Shown here: in pieces, positions 10,766 through 22,358 of the stretch | Position numbering within the stretch: the first letter of the stretch is position 1 | How the letters are laid out: the number at the start of each line of letters is the position of its first letter | NCBI GenBank assembly: GCA_027533455.1 | Contig: JAPZUC010000012.1 | Span: 1-64,000 of the forward strand | Source: Porphyrobacter sp. | GTDB lineage: Bacteria; Pseudomonadota; Alphaproteobacteria; Sphingomonadales; Sphingomonadaceae | Length of the DNA: 64,000 nt | Reading direction: 5' to 3' | Translations under genes and position numbers: made by a program | The notes under the pieces: model-generated | Database searches by the model: none | Seen by the model: only the letters and a program-made list of their open reading frames with translations | Told to the model about the DNA's origin: nothing

Positions 10766-11746
10766 TCAGTCCTCCCCGCTCGGCTTGCCGTTGGCGGGGA
10801 TGAAGGCATCAACCTGTTGCCCGACGCGGAAAGCGTCGCTCTTGGGCAGGGCATAGATCAGCTGCAGCACCCGCACATCGACCCGCTCGGCGGCGCTGTT
10901 GGTGAGTGAGCGCTTGGGCACCACCAGCGGCTCGGCTCGCACGAAGGTGGCCTTGACATGCCGTTCGGCCTCGCCGCGCGGCGAGACGATGGCCTCCGCA
11001 CCCAGCTTGACGCGGGGGATTTCGTTTTCGTCGATATCGATGCGGACGTGGAGCGGATTGGTCTCGCCCATCTGGATGAAGGGTTGGCTGTTACCGCCGC
11101 CCTGGGTGGCGACGAATTCGCCGGGGCGAACGTTGACCGCAAGGATCTCGCCCGCGATCGGCGCACGGACGACCAGCCGTTCGATTTCGGTGCGGGCGGC
11201 TGCGGCGGAGGCCTGCGCGGCGGCAAGACGCGCCCGGGCAAGGCCGAGGCGGCTGGTCGCGGCGGCATCCTCACCCTCGGCACGGATCACTTCGGCACGG
11301 CTGACTGCAGCAGGATCAGAGAGGCTGCGGTAAAGCGCGAGTTGCTGGCGCGCGGTCGATTGCGCGGCGCTGGCTTCGCCAATCGCGGCGCGGGCTTCGC
11401 CAATCGCGGCATTGGCCTGATCGAGCTGGGCGCTTGCGGCGCGGGAATCGACCAGGAACAGTGCATCGCCCTTGGCCACGCGGTCGCCCGGCCTCACCCG
11501 GACTTCGGTGACCAGTCCCGAAAGTGCCGAACCGATATCGATTACTTCGCTTGAAGGCTCGACTACGCCCGCCCCCGCCACGCGCGGCGAACTTGCCAAT
11601 GCGCCGGTGGCCTTGGGCGGCTGTTCGCCGGGCGCGCTGGTCGAGCGGTCGGGTAGCCCGACGACGATCAGCCAGACAGCGATGGCGACCCCGATCAATG
11701 CGACGACGGGGAGGATCTGGCGGGCGAAGCTCACATTGCGGAACAT
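10766..11746 (-). CDS. HlyD/DevB-like membrane fusion protein
   Basis: N-terminal TM, VRPGDRVAKGDALFLVDSRAASAQLDQANAAIGEARAAI coiled-coil, VRAPIAGEILAVNVRPGEFV. Confidence 0.9.
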   Translation of the reverse strand: MFRNVSFARQILPVVALIGVAIAVWLIVVGLPDRSTSAPGEQPPKATGALASSPRVAGAGVVEPSSEVIDIGSALSGLVTEVRVRPGDRVAKGDALFLVDSRAASAQLDQANAAIGEARAAIGEASAAQSTARQQLALYRSLSDPAAVSRAEVIRAEGEDAAATSRLGLARARLAAAQASAAAARTEIERLVVRAPIAGEILAVNVRPGEFVATQGGGNSQPFIQMGETNPLHVRIDIDENEIPRVKLGAEAIVSPRGEAERHVKATFVRAEPLVVPKRSLTNSAAERVDVRVLQLIYALPKSDAFRVGQQVDAFIPANGKPSGED

Positions 11747-11779
11747 GGTGTCCTCGGTGAAATCGGAGTGGAGAGGGAG

Positions 11780-12526
11780 TTAGTGACCATCGGGCATTTC
11801 CTTGCCGTCATGGGTGATCCGGCCGTCCTCGAGCACGATAATGCGGTCGGCGAGATCGAAGATGCGGTTGTCGTGGGTGACGATGATGCAGGCGCGGTCG
11901 GGTGCGACGGCGACTTCGCGCAGCAGATCCATCACACGTCGGCCCGATGAGGCATCGAGCGCTGCGGTCGGCTCGTCACAGACGACGAGGCGCGGTTCAT
12001 GCACCAGCGCGCGGGCGATGGCGACGCGCTGCTGCTGGCCACCGGAAAGCTGGCGCGGCAGCTTGTCGGCCTGATTGCCGATGTTGAGCTTGTCGAGCAG
12101 CACCTTGACGCGCTCGCGCGCTTCTTCGCGCGGCACACCCTGTGCGATAAGCGGCACAGCGGCATTGGAGGCGACATCTATCGACGGGATGAGGTTATAC
12201 TGCTGGAAGATTAAGCCGATGTTCTTGAGCCGGAACTTGACCAGTTCGGTGTCCGACAGCTTGTAGATATCTGTGCCGAACACCCGCACCTCGCCTTCGG
12301 TCGGCCACAGGATGCCGCACATGATCGAGATCAGCGTGGTCTTGCCCGATCCGCTTTCGCCCACAACGTAGGTCAACTCGCCAGGGCGGATATCGGCATC
12401 GATCCCGTGCAGCACGCGGATGGTGGTCTGCCCGGCTTCGAAATCGCGCACGATCCCGCGTGCACAAATGGCAGCCTCGCCATCGCAGGGGTCGGAGGTG
12501 GGAAGGGTCATGGCTGCCTCGCTCAC
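11780..12526 (-). CDS. ABC transporter ATP-binding protein (DevA/MacB-like)
   Basis: Walker A GESGSGKTTL, signature LSGGQQQRVAIARAL, Walker B LVVCDEPTAALD. Confidence 0.95.
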   Translation of the reverse strand: MSEAAMTLPTSDPCDGEAAICARGIVRDFEAGQTTIRVLHGIDADIRPGELTYVVGESGSGKTTLISIMCGILWPTEGEVRVFGTDIYKLSDTELVKFRLKNIGLIFQQYNLIPSIDVASNAAVPLIAQGVPREEARERVKVLLDKLNIGNQADKLPRQLSGGQQQRVAIARALVHEPRLVVCDEPTAALDASSGRRVMDLLREVAVAPDRACIIVTHDNRIFDLADRIIVLEDGRITHDGKEMPDGH

Positions 12527-13659
12527 CGGAACACCGCCGCCGGTTCGGTCTTGAGCACGGAGCGGATTGCGATGAAGCCGGTGATGCCGAGGATCACGAT
12601 CACCGCGACAAGGCTGATCAGCGGGATCTGCCAGGGGATGTAGAAGCCCTTGAAGAAGGGGTTTGACCCGAAGCCCTTGATGAAGGCGACCGTGCCGACC
12701 ACGCCCAGTGCATAGCCGATCATGCCGACGAGCCCTGCCTGCACTGCAACCATCTGCACGATCCGCGAATTGGTCACGCCGATCGCCTTCAGCGCGCCGA
12801 ACTGCTTGATGTTGTCGCGCAGGAACAGGCTAAAGGTCAGGCCAACGATCGCCACGCCGACCACGAAGCCGAGAAACACAGTTATGCCGAAATTGGTCGG
12901 GATGCCGGTGTTCTGGATGATGAAATCGACCCCGGCGCGGGCGAATTCGGTCCGGGTTTCGGCCTTCAGTCCGGTCGCGACCTCGATCCGCGCAGCGACG
13001 CTTTCCGGGGTCTGCCCCTTGCTTACACCGACCAGCACGAACGACAGGCGGTTGCGAGTTCCGGGGACGAAATTGAGCGCGCTCGAATAGCGGGTGTAGA
13101 GAACTACGGTGCTGGTGAAGCTAGGGATTGCATCCGCGACGCCCCGGATCACCGCGCGCTGGTCGTTCAGTTCCAGCCGCTCGCCCAGCGGGCTTGCGCC
13201 GTTCGAGAACAGGCGGGTCACGCCGACATCGTCGATCACCACGGTATCGGGCGCGAACAGCACATTCTTGTCGCTGACCGCCATGCGCTTTGGGAGACCG
13301 ATCAGCGTGGCATCGTCGACCCCGACGATCCCGACGCCTTCGAGATCGCCGTCCTTGGTGCGGACATTGGCCTGCGCGCGCAAGTGCGGCACGGCCCATT
13401 CCACGCCGGGCACGGACCGCACCTTGTCGAGCGCGGTGGAGGGCATCGCGTAGCTGACATCGGTGGTGCGGCTGACCGGGTCCATCACCCACACCTCGGC
13501 CTCGGGCGCGTTATAGACGCCGCTTGCTCCGCGTTCGACGAGGTTCACGAAGATCGTCATCTGCTGGGTGATCAGGAGCGTCGAAAAGGCGATGCCGAAC
13601 AACAGCCCATAGAACTTCTGGGCATCCCCGGTGAGCATCCTGATGGCGATCCAGAGCAC
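12523..13659 (-). CDS. ABC transporter permease (DevC/FtsX-like)
   Basis: N-terminal TM, large periplasmic domain, C-terminal FtsX-like helices; overlaps the ATPase gene. Confidence 0.9.
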   Translation of the reverse strand: MLWIAIRMLTGDAQKFYGLLFGIAFSTLLITQQMTIFVNLVERGASGVYNAPEAEVWVMDPVSRTTDVSYAMPSTALDKVRSVPGVEWAVPHLRAQANVRTKDGDLEGVGIVGVDDATLIGLPKRMAVSDKNVLFAPDTVVIDDVGVTRLFSNGASPLGERLELNDQRAVIRGVADAIPSFTSTVVLYTRYSSALNFVPGTRNRLSFVLVGVSKGQTPESVAARIEVATGLKAETRTEFARAGVDFIIQNTGIPTNFGITVFLGFVVGVAIVGLTFSLFLRDNIKQFGALKAIGVTNSRIVQMVAVQAGLVGMIGYALGVVGTVAFIKGFGSNPFFKGFYIPWQIPLISLVAVIVILGITGFIAIRSVLKTEPAAVFR

Positions 13660-13718
13660 GTGGGCAGGAACCTTTATCAGCGGTTGGGGTTGCGCGAGGA
13701 GGAGACTCGGCGCATTAT

Positions 13719-13752
13719 TGAACGGTAGCGTTTAACTGAACGGAGCCGTTCA
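13719..13752. promoter_or_regulatory. Tandem TetR-type palindromic operators
   Basis: TGAACGGTAGCGTTTA (13719-13734, imperfect) and TGAACGGAGCCGTTCA (13737-13752, 7-bp perfect arms, 2-nt spacer) between the divergent tetR and exporter genes. Confidence 0.65.
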
Positions 13753-13754
13753 CT

Positions 13755-14417
13755 TTGTCAATCGGGCGTTCATCCGGGCCTGAAAAAAAGTCGCCTCGCC
13801 CGAGGGTTGGCCGACCGCTTGACGCGGCCAAGCGCGCGACGATTGTGAACACGGCTGCGCATCATTTCTTCCATCATGGCTATTCCGCCACCGCCATCGA
13901 GCAGGTCGCGGCCGATGCCGGTGTCTCCAAGGTCACAATCTACAACCAGTTCGGTGACAAGCGCGCCTTGTTCGCCGCCGCAGTCGCGTGTGAATGCGAG
14001 AAAATGCGCGGGTATTTCTCGATGGATGCCATGCCGCAGGGCACCATCCGGGAGCGCCTGACCGCGATCGGCGAGGCGATCTTCGCTTTCCTGTTTCGAC
14101 CGGAAATGATGCAGTTCGAACGCCGCATCGCTGCCGAGACCGAGACTGAACCGGCAATCGGCATCGCTTTTCTCGAAGCAGGACCTTGGCGCATGAAGGC
14201 CGCTTTCGGCGAATGGCTTGCGCGGGCAAGCGAGGCGGGAGAACTTGCCATCGATGATTCCGAGCTGGCCGCCGAACAATTCGTTTCGATGTGCAAGGGC
14301 ATGGGCGATCTCGAGCGCCGCTTCGGCGCCAATGTCAGCGACGCGGAACGCGACCGGCGGATTGCAGGCGCGGTCGAGGTATTTCTTGCTGCCCACGGCA
14401 CCGCCGGAAATCGATAA
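13755..14417 (+). CDS. TetR/AcrR family transcriptional regulator
   Basis: HHFFHHGYSATAIEQVAADAGVSKVTIYNQFGDKRALF HTH; TTG start likely. Confidence 0.93.
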   Translation: MSIGRSSGPEKKSPRPRVGRPLDAAKRATIVNTAAHHFFHHGYSATAIEQVAADAGVSKVTIYNQFGDKRALFAAAVACECEKMRGYFSMDAMPQGTIRERLTAIGEAIFAFLFRPEMMQFERRIAAETETEPAIGIAFLEAGPWRMKAAFGEWLARASEAGELAIDDSELAAEQFVSMCKGMGDLERRFGANVSDAERDRRIAGAVEVFLAAHGTAGNR

Positions 14418-14524
14418 TTCGCAATCGCGTGTTCGAAAATTAGCATCACGTCGCTCCCCGCGCATTATCTTGCCATTCAGGCTTGGGATCCTACATTGTC
14501 GCAGAGGAAAGGAATCCCACCGCA

Positions 14525-16483
<1,959 letters not shown>

Positions 16484-16513
16484 TCCGCTCAGCCTGAAAG
16501 CCATCACCAAGGG

Positions 16514-16549
16514 GGGCGTCCGGAGTGATCCGGGCGCCCTTTGCTTTTT
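16514..16549 (+). terminator. Rho-independent terminator after ftsH
   Basis: GGGCGTCCGGA-GTGA-TCCGGGCGCCC stem followed by TTTGCTTTTT. Confidence 0.85.
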
Positions 16550-16557
16550 GCCAGCGT

Positions 16558-17628
16558 CTAGAACGCGCCCAGCACGCCGAGGATCAGCAAGAACAGCGTC
16601 AGCACAATCTGCATGCAGAACAGCAGGACGCAGAAGCGCCAGAACGCCGAGAACCGGCTGAGGCCGTAGGCGTGGCGCAGCTGCTTGTAGAGGTGCAGCG
16701 GCGCGGCGATGATGAACAGCAGCACGACCCAGTCGCTGCCTCCCGAAGCCGTGCTGAGGATCGACATCACGATGAACAGCAGCGACATGAAGCTGAGCGA
16801 ATAGGTGATGAAGATCGCGTGGTCATAGGCCTTGTACTGCCGTCGCCATGCGAACATCAGCCACAGGAACGGCAGCGACAGCGGGATCAGCAGCCAACTG
16901 AACTTGTAGCCGTTCGACTGTAGCTTGTAGAGCATCAGGCTGGGATTCTGCTGCCATTTCTTGATGATGCCCTTGTCGAGGAACTCGATCCCCGTGCCGG
17001 TGAAGTTGAGGCCCCTCGTGTCGATCTCGACCGCGCCGGGGGGCTGGGCTTCGAGCACCTTGGAGAGCCCGGCCAGCTCGTTGTCGATCTCGGTGCGCCG
17101 CGGATCGCCCTTGGGCAGCCCGTCCCGCTCCTTCTGAAGATCGGTGATCTCCTTCTGGAGCTCGGTCCTGACGACCGAACTGCTGCTGGTGGCCCCGTCC
17201 ATGAAGCCCTCGGTGAAGTCGGTCGGCGCCGAGATGCCGACCATCTGGAACACCGCGAACATCGCGAAAACGGTGAACAGGAACATGGACATCGGGCTGA
17301 CGAACCTGGCGCGCTCGCCTGCGATGTAGCGGCGGGTCAGGTGGCCGGGCTTGAAGGTCAGTAGCGGCAGCGTTTCCCAAAGCTTGCCGTCGAGGTGCAG
17401 CACACCGTGCAGGATGTCATGACCGATCGCGGCGAGGCTGCGGTGGATGTGTGCCTTCTGGCCGCATTCAGGACAGAAATTGCCCGAGAATACCGTCTGG
17501 CAATTGGCGCAGACGACCGGCCCGGCGGCGGAGTGGCCGTGTGCCTCTCCCGCGCCCTTCTCGACCGCGCGGCCAAGCAGGCCGCCCTCGATCACCGTTC
17601 CGATGCCGTCGCCCAAGTCACCCATCAT
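16558..17628 (-). CDS. DUF3667 domain-containing membrane protein with N-terminal zinc ribbon
   Basis: CANCQTVFSGNFCPECGQK zinc ribbon; LTRRYIAGERARFVSPMSMFLFTVF. Confidence 0.85.
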   Translation of the reverse strand: MMGDLGDGIGTVIEGGLLGRAVEKGAGEAHGHSAAGPVVCANCQTVFSGNFCPECGQKAHIHRSLAAIGHDILHGVLHLDGKLWETLPLLTFKPGHLTRRYIAGERARFVSPMSMFLFTVFAMFAVFQMVGISAPTDFTEGFMDGATSSSSVVRTELQKEITDLQKERDGLPKGDPRRTEIDNELAGLSKVLEAQPPGAVEIDTRGLNFTGTGIEFLDKGIIKKWQQNPSLMLYKLQSNGYKFSWLLIPLSLPFLWLMFAWRRQYKAYDHAIFITYSLSFMSLLFIVMSILSTASGGSDWVVLLFIIAAPLHLYKQLRHAYGLSRFSAFWRFCVLLFCMQIVLTLFLLILGVLGAF

Positions 17629-17682
17629 CCGCGCCCCCTTTGCCGGACGGTATAATCGTTTCTGCTGCGGGTGCGAAAGCGG

Positions 17683-18426
17683 CTATTTGTCCTCTGCGCG
17701 GCTCGCAAGTTTCTTCTCGATCGCGGCCCAAAGCCCCGCCATTGCCCGCGCCGCAGAGGAGCGAGGGGCGAAGGCGCCAACGGGCCGCTGCTCGACCGCG
17801 CACAGCTCCACCGCGCTGGCGAGAGGGATCGCAGGCCATGCCGGGTTCGCCTCCCGCGCCGCCTTGTGAAGGCCGCGGCGCAGATCAAGCATCGACAGCA
17901 CCGGCAGGATCGGCGGATGCCCCTTGCCGTGGCCGCGCACCTCTTCGACCACCACTTCGAAGGCGCGGGCGGAGAGGGGGGAGGGAGGCAGGGGCACGAT
18001 CACGAGGTCGGCGGCACGCATCACCTGTGCGCTCAACTCGTTGAGAACAGACGGACAATCGAAGATGATCCGTTCGTAATGCCTGCTCAGCCCCGCCGTC
18101 AGCTTCGCAATCCGCTTCTTCTTGCCGAGCTCGCCCAGCTGGCGGTCGAGCGCGCGGATGCTCTCGTCGGCGGGGAGCAGGTCGAGGCCGGGATAAGCGG
18201 TCTTGCGGATCAGTTTTTCGGGATCGCCCCCGCCCGCGAAAATACTCTGCGCGCTATGTTTTTTCCGCGCATCGACCCCCAGCAGGAAGCCCGATCCGTT
18301 GGAGGCATCGAGGTCCCACAGCAGCGTCTTGCGGCGAGAGATAGTGGCCGAGATCCAGGCGAGGTTGACCGCCAGGGTCGTCTTCCCGACCCCGCCCTTG
18401 ACGCTGTAAATCGCTATCCCGGCCAT
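17683..18426 (-). CDS. ParA family ATPase (orphan)
   Basis: YSVKGGVGKTTLAVNLAW deviant Walker A; IIFDCPSVLNELSAQVMRAADLVIVPLPPSPLS; no ParB neighbour in window. Confidence 0.92.
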   Translation of the reverse strand: MAGIAIYSVKGGVGKTTLAVNLAWISATISRRKTLLWDLDASNGSGFLLGVDARKKHSAQSIFAGGGDPEKLIRKTAYPGLDLLPADESIRALDRQLGELGKKKRIAKLTAGLSRHYERIIFDCPSVLNELSAQVMRAADLVIVPLPPSPLSARAFEVVVEEVRGHGKGHPPILPVLSMLDLRRGLHKAAREANPAWPAIPLASAVELCAVEQRPVGAFAPRSSAARAMAGLWAAIEKKLASRAEDK

Positions 18427-18507
18427 CCGCCGCGCCGCCCCTTCCGCTTGCCTTTAGAGCCAAGGGATAGACAAACGGCGCAGAACCGCAATCGCCGCGA
18501 GGCGTGC

Positions 18508-18534
18508 GTCAAGAAACGGTCAAACGCCGGTCAA
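18508..18534. repeat. Three GTCAA boxes at exactly 11-bp period upstream of the orphan parA
   Basis: GTCAA at 18508, 18519 and 18530 (cGTCAAgaaacgGTCAAacgccgGTCAAaac). Confidence 0.6.
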
Positions 18535-18546
18535 AACGGCAAAAAG

Positions 18547-18588
18547 GGGGGTCTAGAAGAGAGCTAACAGGGGGCTATAGGGGGTCTA
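18547..18588. repeat. G-rich short repeats GGGGGTCTA / GGGGGCTAT / GGGGGTCTA
   Basis: Direct reading: 18547-18555, 18570-18578, 18580-18588. Confidence 0.6.
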
Positions 18589-18661
18589 AACGCCCCTGGA
18601 ACACCCCTGAAAATCAGACAAACCATTGAAACGGAACAATTATTGTCCGGCTTGTAATGCT

Positions 18662-19006
18662 TCAGCCGTCGTAATCGCCGCCCAGGGACGAGGTGCGCGC
18701 CGGCGCCGAGGCGGTTATCCGCAGCGCTTCGGCCGACTGGCTGAGCGAGCCGATTTCGTCAGCCTCGTCCTCGTCATCGGGGAGGATCTTCTGGAGGCCG
18801 GTCACAACCGATTCCAGCAGAGCGCCGGGGCTGACGGTCTGTTCCGCGATTTCGCGCAGCGCCACGACCGGGTTCTTGTCGCGATCGCGATCAATGGTCA
18901 GCTCGCTCCCGCCCGAAATCTCGCGCGCACGCTGCGCTGCAAGGAGCACGAGGTCGAACCGGTTGGGAACCTTGTCGACGCAATCTTCAACGGTAACGCG
19001 TGCCAT
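18662..19006 (-). CDS. rpoZ: DNA-directed RNA polymerase subunit omega
   Basis: [33 protein letters not shown]. Confidence 0.96.
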   Translation of the reverse strand: MARVTVEDCVDKVPNRFDLVLLAAQRAREISGGSELTIDRDRDKNPVVALREIAEQTVSPGALLESVVTGLQKILPDDEDEADEIGSLSQSAEALRITASAPARTSSLGGDYDG

Positions 19007-19372
19007 GGGCGGGCCTTATACAAGAATCGCGAAAAGTAGGGAAGCGCGCGGGCTAGGGGGGAGGGCGCGCGAAGTCAAGAAAAACGGCCGATAGCGGCTA
19101 CGGCAATTGTAGTCTGCTGAAGGCCCACCCGCGCTCCATCCCAATCTCGGACGCCGATGCGGTCGGTTGTGATGTCGAGCGGCCCCGGCGGTGACGGTTC
19201 GAAGACAGCGGCGCGGCAAGCATGCGTCACCACTTGCTCCGCTCCGCGCCACCGATTATCACCGCGGCAACGGGGCCCAGCAACCTCCCGTCCAGGCCGA
19301 GACAGGCCCAAGCGTTGCCTCGTCATCCCCCTTTCGTGCGCCCCGCGCGGCGGGGCCATTTTCGAGGTAGGC

Positions 19373-20722
19373 ATGGCCGGACCGGACGTTTCGATTGCAC
19401 ATTCCCCCGCGGGCGAGGTTCCCGCGACCCCTTCGTTCCCTGAACTTCTCTCCGCTTTCACCCGCATCGGCTTTCTCAGCTTCGGCGGCCCCGCCGGACA
19501 AATCGCGTTGATGCACCGCGAACTGGTGGAGGAGCGACGCTGGGTGGCGGAGGAGGACTATCTCCACGCGCTCAATTTCTGTCACCTGCTCCCCGGGCCG
19601 GAGGCGCAGCAGCTTGCCACGTGGATCGGCTGGCGGCTGCAAGGCTGGCGCGGGGGGCTGGCGGCGGGGCTGCTATTCGTGATCCCGGGGGCGTACATCA
19701 TTCTGGCGCTGTCGGTGCTCTACGCCCTTGCCGCGAACCTTGGCTGGGTGGCGGCGCTGTTTCTGGGCGTGAAGGCGGCGGTGCTGGCGATTGTGGTTCA
19801 GGCCTTGCTGCGGATCGCCGGGCGGGCGCTCGATACGGCGGTAAAGAAGGGGCTGGCCGCTGCGGCGTTTGCGGGGCTGCTCCTGTTCGATCTGCCGTTC
19901 CCGCTGATCGTCCTAGGATCGGGGGTCATCGGCATGCTGATCGCGCGGACGCGGCCCGACCTGCTGGCGCTGAAGCCTGCCAAGGGCGGGGTGGCGCTTC
20001 CCGAGCGACCATGGCGCACGACGATTGTGTCGGTGCTGATATGGGGTGCGATCTGGGCCACGCCGATGGTGCTGATCGCGGCGACGCTCGGGCAGGGGCA
20101 CGTGCTGTGGCAGATCGGCGCGTTCTTCTCGCAACTGGCGATCGTGACCTTTGGTGGGGCTTATGCCGTGCTCGCCTATATGGCGCAGGAGGCGGTGCAG
20201 GGGTTCGGGTGGTTGCAGGCGGGCGAGATGGCGGACGGACTTGGCCTCGCCGAAACGACGCCGGGGCCGCTGATCCTCGTCACGCAGTTCGTTGGCTACC
20301 TCGCCGCGTTCCGCGCACCGGAGCCGTTCTCGCCGCTGGTCGCTGGCTTGCTTGGCGCCGGGCTGACGACCTGGGTGACGTTTGCGCCGTGCTTCATGTG
20401 GATCTTCGCGCTCGCGCCGTGGATTGACCGGTTGGGGCAGTCCCTGTGGCTCAAGGGCGGGCTCGCGGCGGTGACCGCGGCCGTGGTGGGCGTGATCGCC
20501 AACCTCACCGCGTGGTTCGCGCTGCACGTGCTGTTCGCGCGCGTGGGGGAAGCGGAGGTGGGGCCGCTCCAGCTTGACTGGCCCGAGATTGCGAGCTTCG
20601 ACTGGCGCGCCGGGGCGCTGGCGCTGCTCGCATTTTTGCTCGCCTTCGGGGCGAAATGGTCGGTGCTGCGATTACTGGCGGTGTGTGCAGCCGGGGGCCT
20701 TGCGCTCAGCCTCGCCCTCTAG
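19373..20722 (+). CDS. chrA: Chromate efflux transporter
   Basis: GFLSFGGPAGQIALMHRELVEERRWV; NFCHLLPGPEAQQLATWIGW; duplicated CHR domain. Confidence 0.92.
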   Translation: MAGPDVSIAHSPAGEVPATPSFPELLSAFTRIGFLSFGGPAGQIALMHRELVEERRWVAEEDYLHALNFCHLLPGPEAQQLATWIGWRLQGWRGGLAAGLLFVIPGAYIILALSVLYALAANLGWVAALFLGVKAAVLAIVVQALLRIAGRALDTAVKKGLAAAAFAGLLLFDLPFPLIVLGSGVIGMLIARTRPDLLALKPAKGGVALPERPWRTTIVSVLIWGAIWATPMVLIAATLGQGHVLWQIGAFFSQLAIVTFGGAYAVLAYMAQEAVQGFGWLQAGEMADGLGLAETTPGPLILVTQFVGYLAAFRAPEPFSPLVAGLLGAGLTTWVTFAPCFMWIFALAPWIDRLGQSLWLKGGLAAVTAAVVGVIANLTAWFALHVLFARVGEAEVGPLQLDWPEIASFDWRAGALALLAFLLAFGAKWSVLRLLAVCAAGGLALSLAL

Positions 20723-21522
20723 AGCCAGCCCGCCGCCCAGGCGATCACCACGGCGGCGGGCACCAGCATCACCTGCGCGATGAGGGTGCCTGCCAGCCGG
20801 CTCAGCGAGACCCAGATCATCGCCCGCCGGAAGGTCGCCTCGCTCACCGAGCCATCGACGACATCGTCGGTCAGGGCCGAGATCTGGGGGTCGATCAGCG
20901 CGAACAGCAGGATCGTGGCAAAGCCGTTGACGATCGCGGTCATCTGCGAGGCTGTGACGCGGAATTCAGGGACGAGGTATCCGGCATAAAGCGAGGCGAT
21001 CACGCCCACCGCCAGCAACGCCTGCGCCAGCGCGTTGGCGATCAGCACGCCCCAGCTCACTCCGCGCTCACCTTTCAACGACTTCAGCGTCTCGCCCGAA
21101 GGCACGGCGATTGAATCCCGCAAGGTCGCAAGGCCCGATGGCGTCATGCTGCGCAGGATCAGCTTCGTGGTCGAGCGGTTGGCCTGGAAGAAGGTAATCG
21201 CCGCGGCGAACACCCGCTGCCCGGTCGGCACCAGCACGATGCCGAGCGCGACCGAGGCGGCGGCAGCGAACAGCACGAGCCGCAAGTCCCAGATCAGCAT
21301 GTCGCCGTTGCCGCTCGCCAGCGCGGTCTCGATCCGCTTGGCGAGGAACGGGCCGAGGAACCCGTTCGATGTGCGGCTGACCAGCAGCAGCACATTGAAC
21401 AGCGCGAACGAGAGCGCGATACGCCCCGTCCGCACGCCCGCAATGCGCGCCGCATAGGCCAGCGCCCCGATGAGATTGATCACGCCCGTAAGCGCGCAGA
21501 TCAGCAAAAGTTCGGTATCCAT
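20719..21522 (-). CDS. amj: Lipid II flippase Amj family protein (DUF2837)
   Basis: TGVINLIGALAYAARIAGVRTGRIALSFALFNVLLLVSRTSNGFLGPFLAKRIE. Confidence 0.8.
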   Translation of the reverse strand: MDTELLLICALTGVINLIGALAYAARIAGVRTGRIALSFALFNVLLLVSRTSNGFLGPFLAKRIETALASGNGDMLIWDLRLVLFAAAASVALGIVLVPTGQRVFAAAITFFQANRSTTKLILRSMTPSGLATLRDSIAVPSGETLKSLKGERGVSWGVLIANALAQALLAVGVIASLYAGYLVPEFRVTASQMTAIVNGFATILLFALIDPQISALTDDVVDGSVSEATFRRAMIWVSLSRLAGTLIAQVMLVPAAVVIAWAAGWL

Positions 21523-21544
21523 CCCAGCGTCCCGCGTGCTGCCG

Positions 21545-22318
21545 TCAGATGATCGGCCACGCCTTCCAGATGCTGTAGGCGCTGGTCGCGATCAGCACCA
21601 GCGAGACTGCCAACAACAGCAGACGCGGCTGCACCCGGCTCGCCAAGAAAGCGCCAAAGGGCGCAGCCACCACTCCGCCGATGATCAGACCCCCGGTGAC
21701 CAGCGTGAACGCCGCCGGGCCAAGCGTCAGCAGGAAGGTGACAGAGATCGACAGGGTCAGCAGGAATTCGGCGGTGTTGACCGTGCCGATCACCTTCCTC
21801 GGATCACCGCCCTGGATTAGCAGGTTGCTGGTCACCACCGGCCCCCAGCCGCCCCCGCCAGCCGCATCGAGGAAACCCCCGACGAGCGCGAGAGGGCTGG
21901 TGTATTTGGGATCGGCAAAGCTGGGCTGCGACAGGCGGATCGCCCGCCACAGCAGGTAGAAGCCGATGCCCGTCAGATAGATCATCACGAATGGCCGTGC
22001 TGCCGAGGCATCGATGTTGGACAGGATATAGGCCCCTGTCACCCCGCCCAGCACACCAAAGGGCACCAGCCGCCGGAACAGCCCCCAGTCCACGTTGCGG
22101 TGCCAAGCATGGCTTATGCCCGAAACGCCGGTGGTGAACATTTCGACCAGATGGACACTGGCCGAAGCGCTCGCCGGAGGCACGCCCATCGCGCTCACCA
22201 GCAGGGTCTGGGTGGTGACGCCAAAGGCCATGCCCAGCGCCCCGTCGATCATCTGCGCGGTGAACCCGATCAGGATGAAAGGCAGGATGTCGACAAGAAG
22301 TGGGGCAAGGTCCGGCAT
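21545..22318 (-). CDS. Sulfite exporter TauE/SafE family protein
   Basis: FTAQMIDGALGMAFGVTTQTLLVSAMGVPPASASASVHLVEMFTTGVSGISH; repeated TauE halves. Confidence 0.9.
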   Translation of the reverse strand: MPDLAPLLVDILPFILIGFTAQMIDGALGMAFGVTTQTLLVSAMGVPPASASASVHLVEMFTTGVSGISHAWHRNVDWGLFRRLVPFGVLGGVTGAYILSNIDASAARPFVMIYLTGIGFYLLWRAIRLSQPSFADPKYTSPLALVGGFLDAAGGGGWGPVVTSNLLIQGGDPRKVIGTVNTAEFLLTLSISVTFLLTLGPAAFTLVTGGLIIGGVVAAPFGAFLASRVQPRLLLLAVSLVLIATSAYSIWKAWPII

Positions 22319-22358
22319 GAGGCATGTCCTCTCTGCGAGGGGTAAAAGGGGTAGTCGG

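Noticed and set aside
11365-11410. Tandem gggcttcgccaatcgcggc repeat in the membrane fusion protein gene
   Set aside because: It encodes the Ala-rich coiled-coil heptad region (IGEARAAIGEA), which is ordinary for HlyD-type proteins.
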